Shown here one piece after another: positions 61,926 to 64,000 of a stretch of DNA of 64,000 nt. The DNA lies in assembly GCA_019119995.1 (NCBI GenBank), contig DWVY01000012.1:1-64000 (forward strand), read 5' to 3'. This stretch comes from Candidatus Mediterraneibacter faecavium (GTDB lineage: Bacteria > Bacillota > Clostridia > Lachnospirales > Lachnospiraceae). The position numbers were made by a program, and so were the translations under genes. Position 1 is the stretch's first letter; every line of letters starts with the position of its first letter. The notes below the pieces were generated by a model, which was not told the origin of the DNA, did not search any database, and was given only the letters and a program-made list of their open reading frames with translations.

Positions 61926-62429
61926 ATGGAACAGTTTCTCCAAGTGGGAGTGATTTCTTCTACACACGGTATCCGGGGAGAGGTCAAGGTATTTCCGACA
62001 ACGGACGATCCGGCCCGGTACAAAAAATTGAAAAAAGTGCTTCTGGACACGGGAAAGGAGCGGCTTGAACTGGAGATCCAGTCTGTAAAATTTTTCAAGC
62101 AGTTCGTGATCGTGAAATTCAAAGGCATTGATAATATAAATGATGTGGAAAGATACAAAGGAAAGCCCCTTCTGGTAGCCAGAGAGGATGCGGTGAAGCT
62201 TGAAAATGATGAATATTATATCGCCGATCTGATCGGGATGGAAGTGTATACCGAAGAGGGGCGGTTCGGCGTCCTCAGAGACGTCATGGAGACAGGGGCA
62301 AATGAAGTCTATATCATTGATTCCGATGAGCACGGAGAAGTGCTTGTCCCCGCGATCAGGCAGTGTATCCGTGATGTGGACGTGGAGACAAAGACGATGA
62401 AGATCCATCTGTTGGACGGATTGGTATAA
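61926..62429 (+). CDS. rimM: 16S rRNA processing protein RimM
   Basis: RimM (167 residues) helps 30S maturation and binds S19. It has the N-terminal GVISSTHGIRGEVKVFP barrel and the C-terminal PRC-type domain (IADLIGMEVYTEEG, VLVPAIRQCI). The start at 61926 follows AAGGAAG; the frame is open back to 61875, in a poorly conserved Lys/Glu-rich lead. Confidence 0.95.
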   Translation: MEQFLQVGVISSTHGIRGEVKVFPTTDDPARYKKLKKVLLDTGKERLELEIQSVKFFKQFVIVKFKGIDNINDVERYKGKPLLVAREDAVKLENDEYYIADLIGMEVYTEEGRFGVLRDVMETGANEVYIIDSDEHGEVLVPAIRQCIRDVDVETKTMKIHLLDGLV

Positions 62430-62441
62430 GAGGAGCGGAAG

Positions 62442-63437
62442 ATGATGAATTTTCATATACTTACTTTATTTCCGGAGATGGTGATGAACGGCCTGAATAC
62501 TAGCATTATCGGACGTGCTGTCAATGCGGGGCATTTGTCCATTGAGGCGGTGGATATCCGTGACTATGCATTCAACAAGCATCAGAGCGTAGATGATTAT
62601 CCGTACGGCGGAGGGGCAGGAATGCTTATGCAGGCGGAGCCGGTATATCTGGCTCACAAGGCCGTGGCGGAAGCGATACAGTCCCGCATATGCGACAGAA
62701 TGCAGGGCGAGGCGCCCGAAGAAACGCAGGCTGAGGCGTTCGAAGAAGCACAGGCTGAGGCGTTCAAAGAAGCGCAGGCAGTGGCGCCGGGAGAAGCGCA
62801 GGCTGAGGTGTTCGAAGAAGCACAGGCAGTGGCGCCGGGAGAAGCGCAGACTGAGACACCCGAAGAGGCGCAGACTGTGACGCCTGAAGAGGCACAGACA
62901 GCGGGAGAGGGAGGAAACAGCCCGGCGGGGAGACGTATCCGGACCGTATATCTGTCCCCTCAGGGCAGAGTCTTCGATCAGAAGATGGCTGAGGAACTTG
63001 CGCAGGAAGAAGATCTGATCCTGCTCTGTGGTCATTACGAGGGAATCGATGAACGTGTGCTCGAGGAGATCGTGACGGATTACGTCTCGATCGGGGATTA
63101 TGTACTTACCGGCGGAGAGCTTCCGGCAATGGTCATGGTGGACGCGATTTCGCGTCTGGTGCCGGGAGTGCTCCATAATGACGTGTCCGCAGAGTTTGAG
63201 TCTTTCCAGGACAATCTTCTGGAATATCCCCAGTATTCCAGACCGGAAGAATGGCATGGAAAGAAAGTACCGCCGGTCCTTCTGTCGGGACATCATGCCA
63301 ATATAGAGAAATGGCGCCGGGAGCAGTCTATCATCCGGACGTATGAGCGCAGGCCGGACCTGTTGGAGAAATGTGAACTTACAGAGAAAGAAAAGAAGTG
63401 GTTCCGGGAATGGCTGGAAGGAAAATTTGAGAAATAG
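62442..63437 (+). CDS. trmD: tRNA (guanine-N1)-methyltransferase with repeat insertion
   Basis: TrmD methylates G37 of tRNAs and prevents frameshifting. At 331 residues it is about 80 longer than usual. The SPOUT domain is complete: [13 protein letters not shown] (about 52-64), [39 protein letters not shown], then the C-terminal helical domain with [19 protein letters not shown]. The extra sequence is a Glu/Ala/Gln-rich tandem repeat (residues 90-153) inserted between the first helix pair and YLSPQGR, where other TrmD proteins have only a short loop. Frame and both flanks are intact, so the enzyme is probably functional. GAGGAG precedes the start. Confidence 0.95.
   Translation: MMNFHILTLFPEMVMNGLNTSIIGRAVNAGHLSIEAVDIRDYAFNKHQSVDDYPYGGGAGMLMQAEPVYLAHKAVAEAIQSRICDRMQGEAPEETQAEAFEEAQAEAFKEAQAVAPGEAQAEVFEEAQAVAPGEAQTETPEEAQTVTPEEAQTAGEGGNSPAGRRIRTVYLSPQGRVFDQKMAEELAQEEDLILLCGHYEGIDERVLEEIVTDYVSIGDYVLTGGELPAMVMVDAISRLVPGVLHNDVSAEFESFQDNLLEYPQYSRPEEWHGKKVPPVLLSGHHANIEKWRREQSIIRTYERRPDLLEKCELTEKEKKWFREWLEGKFEK
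62709..62900 (+). repeat. In-frame minisatellite, eight 24-nt units, inside trmD
   Basis: Eight head-to-tail 24-nt units encode variants of EAFEEAQA and VAPGEAQA. Units differ at a few positions, so the array is not brand new, but units 4 and 6 are nearly identical and suggest unit exchange. Confidence 0.93.
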
Positions 63438-63440
63438 TAC

Positions 63441-63469
63441 TTGAAAATCCTGTAGAATTATGGTAAACT
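63441..63469 (+). promoter_or_regulatory. Promoter for rplS
   Basis: TTGAAA (63441-63446) and TAAACT (63464-63469), 17-nt spacer. The 75-nt leader before rplS may hold an L19-type autoregulatory structure, which I cannot confirm. Confidence 0.75.
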
Positions 63470-63550
63470 ACAACAGTTGTGAAAAGAAGAGCGATGGTCC
63501 TCTGGCACAGAAGGTGTTAAGAACGTCAAATATTAAGGAGGTCACACAAA

Positions 63551-63898
63551 ATGAACGAGATCATTAAGAAGATCGAAGCAGAGCAGTTAAAAGAGAATGT
63601 ACCGGAGTTTCATGTCGGCGATACCGTAAGAGTACACGCGAAGATCAAAGAGGGCAACCGCGAAAGGATCCAGGTATTCGAGGGAACAGTCCTGAAGAAA
63701 CAGGGCGGCGGAGCCAGAGCTACTTTTACAGTAAGAAAGACATCCAACGGGATCGGCGTTGAGAAGACATGGCCGCTTCACTCTCCGCATGTTGAAAAGG
63801 TAGAGGTTGTGCGCAGAGGTAAAGTAAGAAGAGCAAAACTGAACTACTTAAGAAAACGTGTCGGAAAAGCTGCAAAGGTAAAAGAATTAGTAAAATAG
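63551..63898 (+). CDS. rplS: 50S ribosomal protein L19
   Basis: L19 (115 residues) lies at the 30S-50S interface. Conserved parts are [33 protein letters not shown], and [28 protein letters not shown] precedes the ATG. A terminator follows. Confidence 0.98.
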   Translation: MNEIIKKIEAEQLKENVPEFHVGDTVRVHAKIKEGNRERIQVFEGTVLKKQGGGARATFTVRKTSNGIGVEKTWPLHSPHVEKVEVVRRGKVRRAKLNYLRKRVGKAAKVKELVK

Positions 63899-63908
63899 TA
63901 ACCATGAG

Positions 63909-63945
63909 AGGGACAATTACAGATTTTGTATATTGTCCCTTTTTT
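63909..63945 (+). terminator. Terminator after rplS
   Basis: AGGGACAAT (63909-63917) pairs with ATTGTCCCT (63932-63940), followed by a T run. Confidence 0.9.
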
Positions 63946-63972
63946 GAATAATAAGGCTGATCTGGAGGAAGT

Positions 63973-64000
63973 ATGCAGGATTTGGATTTCCGCAGAAAGA
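63973..64000 (+). CDS. Start of the next gene, possibly signal peptidase I
   Basis: Nine codons (MQDLDFRRK) follow TGGAGGAAG and run off the window. In related genomes lepB commonly follows rplS, and a short charged N-terminus before a membrane helix would fit, but the sequence is too short to decide. Confidence 0.45.

Noticed and set aside
62709-62900. trmD repeat as a CRISPR or intergenic repeat array
   Set aside because: Units are directly adjacent without spacers and stay in frame within a coding gene.

Overview
The window is chromosomal DNA from a spore-forming, anaerobic Firmicute, most likely a gut Lachnospiraceae (Clostridia). This is inferred from protein content: SpoVG, the GlgC/GlgD pair, HydF for [FeFe]-hydrogenase maturation, a short class-3 ProRS, T-box control of tRNA ligases, an ECF transporter next to truA, and a clostridial-type large PRPP synthetase. 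Genes are AT/GC balanced with AGGAGG-type ribosome binding sites and sigma-A promoters. I saw no rRNA, tRNA, CRISPR array, prophage or complete insertion sequence.

Layout. 1-8.3 kb: end of rplL, then rpoB-rpoC with their own promoter and a bidirectional terminator. 8.4-15.2 kb (minus strand): murC, then a dnaD-dnaC-prs-kdpD-kdpE run with an iterated DnaA-box cluster upstream of dnaD. 15.5-23.7 kb: glgC-glgD-spoVG, a pseudouridine synthase, xpaC-telA, and T-box-controlled proS. 23.9-28.8 kb: str operon (rpsL, rpsG, fusA, tuf) with an unusual 320-nt gap between rpsL and rpsG. 28.8-34.1 kb is accessory: a decayed hicA with intact hicB, a large cell-wall-anchored repeat protein whose promoter spacer holds a run of nine G, a lipoprotein, and an ECF sigma factor with an unknown partner. 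34.3-41.9 kb: a YitT protein, then a TetR-led operon joining the nickel chaperones HypB and HypA to a large flavin/iron-sulfur oxidoreductase, a Trp-rich polytopic membrane protein and a TIM-barrel-like enzyme, with no nickel enzyme visible. 42-44 kb: gene debris, a small protein and an AraC regulator. 44.1-47.5 kb: ecfA1-ecfA2-ecfT-truA. 47.6-52.9 kb: an amino-sugar regulon (nagB-nagA, LicT-type antiterminator, PTS EIIA and EIIBC) with two RNA antiterminator/terminator switches. 53-56 kb: T-box tyrS and hydF. 56.1-56.8 kb is gene-free and holds two very large imperfect palindromes. 56.8-59.3 kb: small proteins of unknown function, a Cys/Gly-rich miniprotein and an intracellular subtilase. 59.4-64 kb: ylxM-ffh-rpsP-khpA-rimM-trmD-rplS and the start of a further gene; trmD carries an in-frame minisatellite.

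Most interesting points: (1) a poly-G promoter spacer that looks phase-variable, upstream of the surface protein; (2) the HypA/HypB operon without a nickel enzyme; (3) two giant palindromic elements after hydF; (4) a three-copy dispersed palindrome (core GGGGACGTAGTAAA) between 46 and 59.4 kb; (5) the trmD minisatellite; (6) the DnaA-box array before the helicase-loader genes. All functions are read from sequence; no database search was possible.
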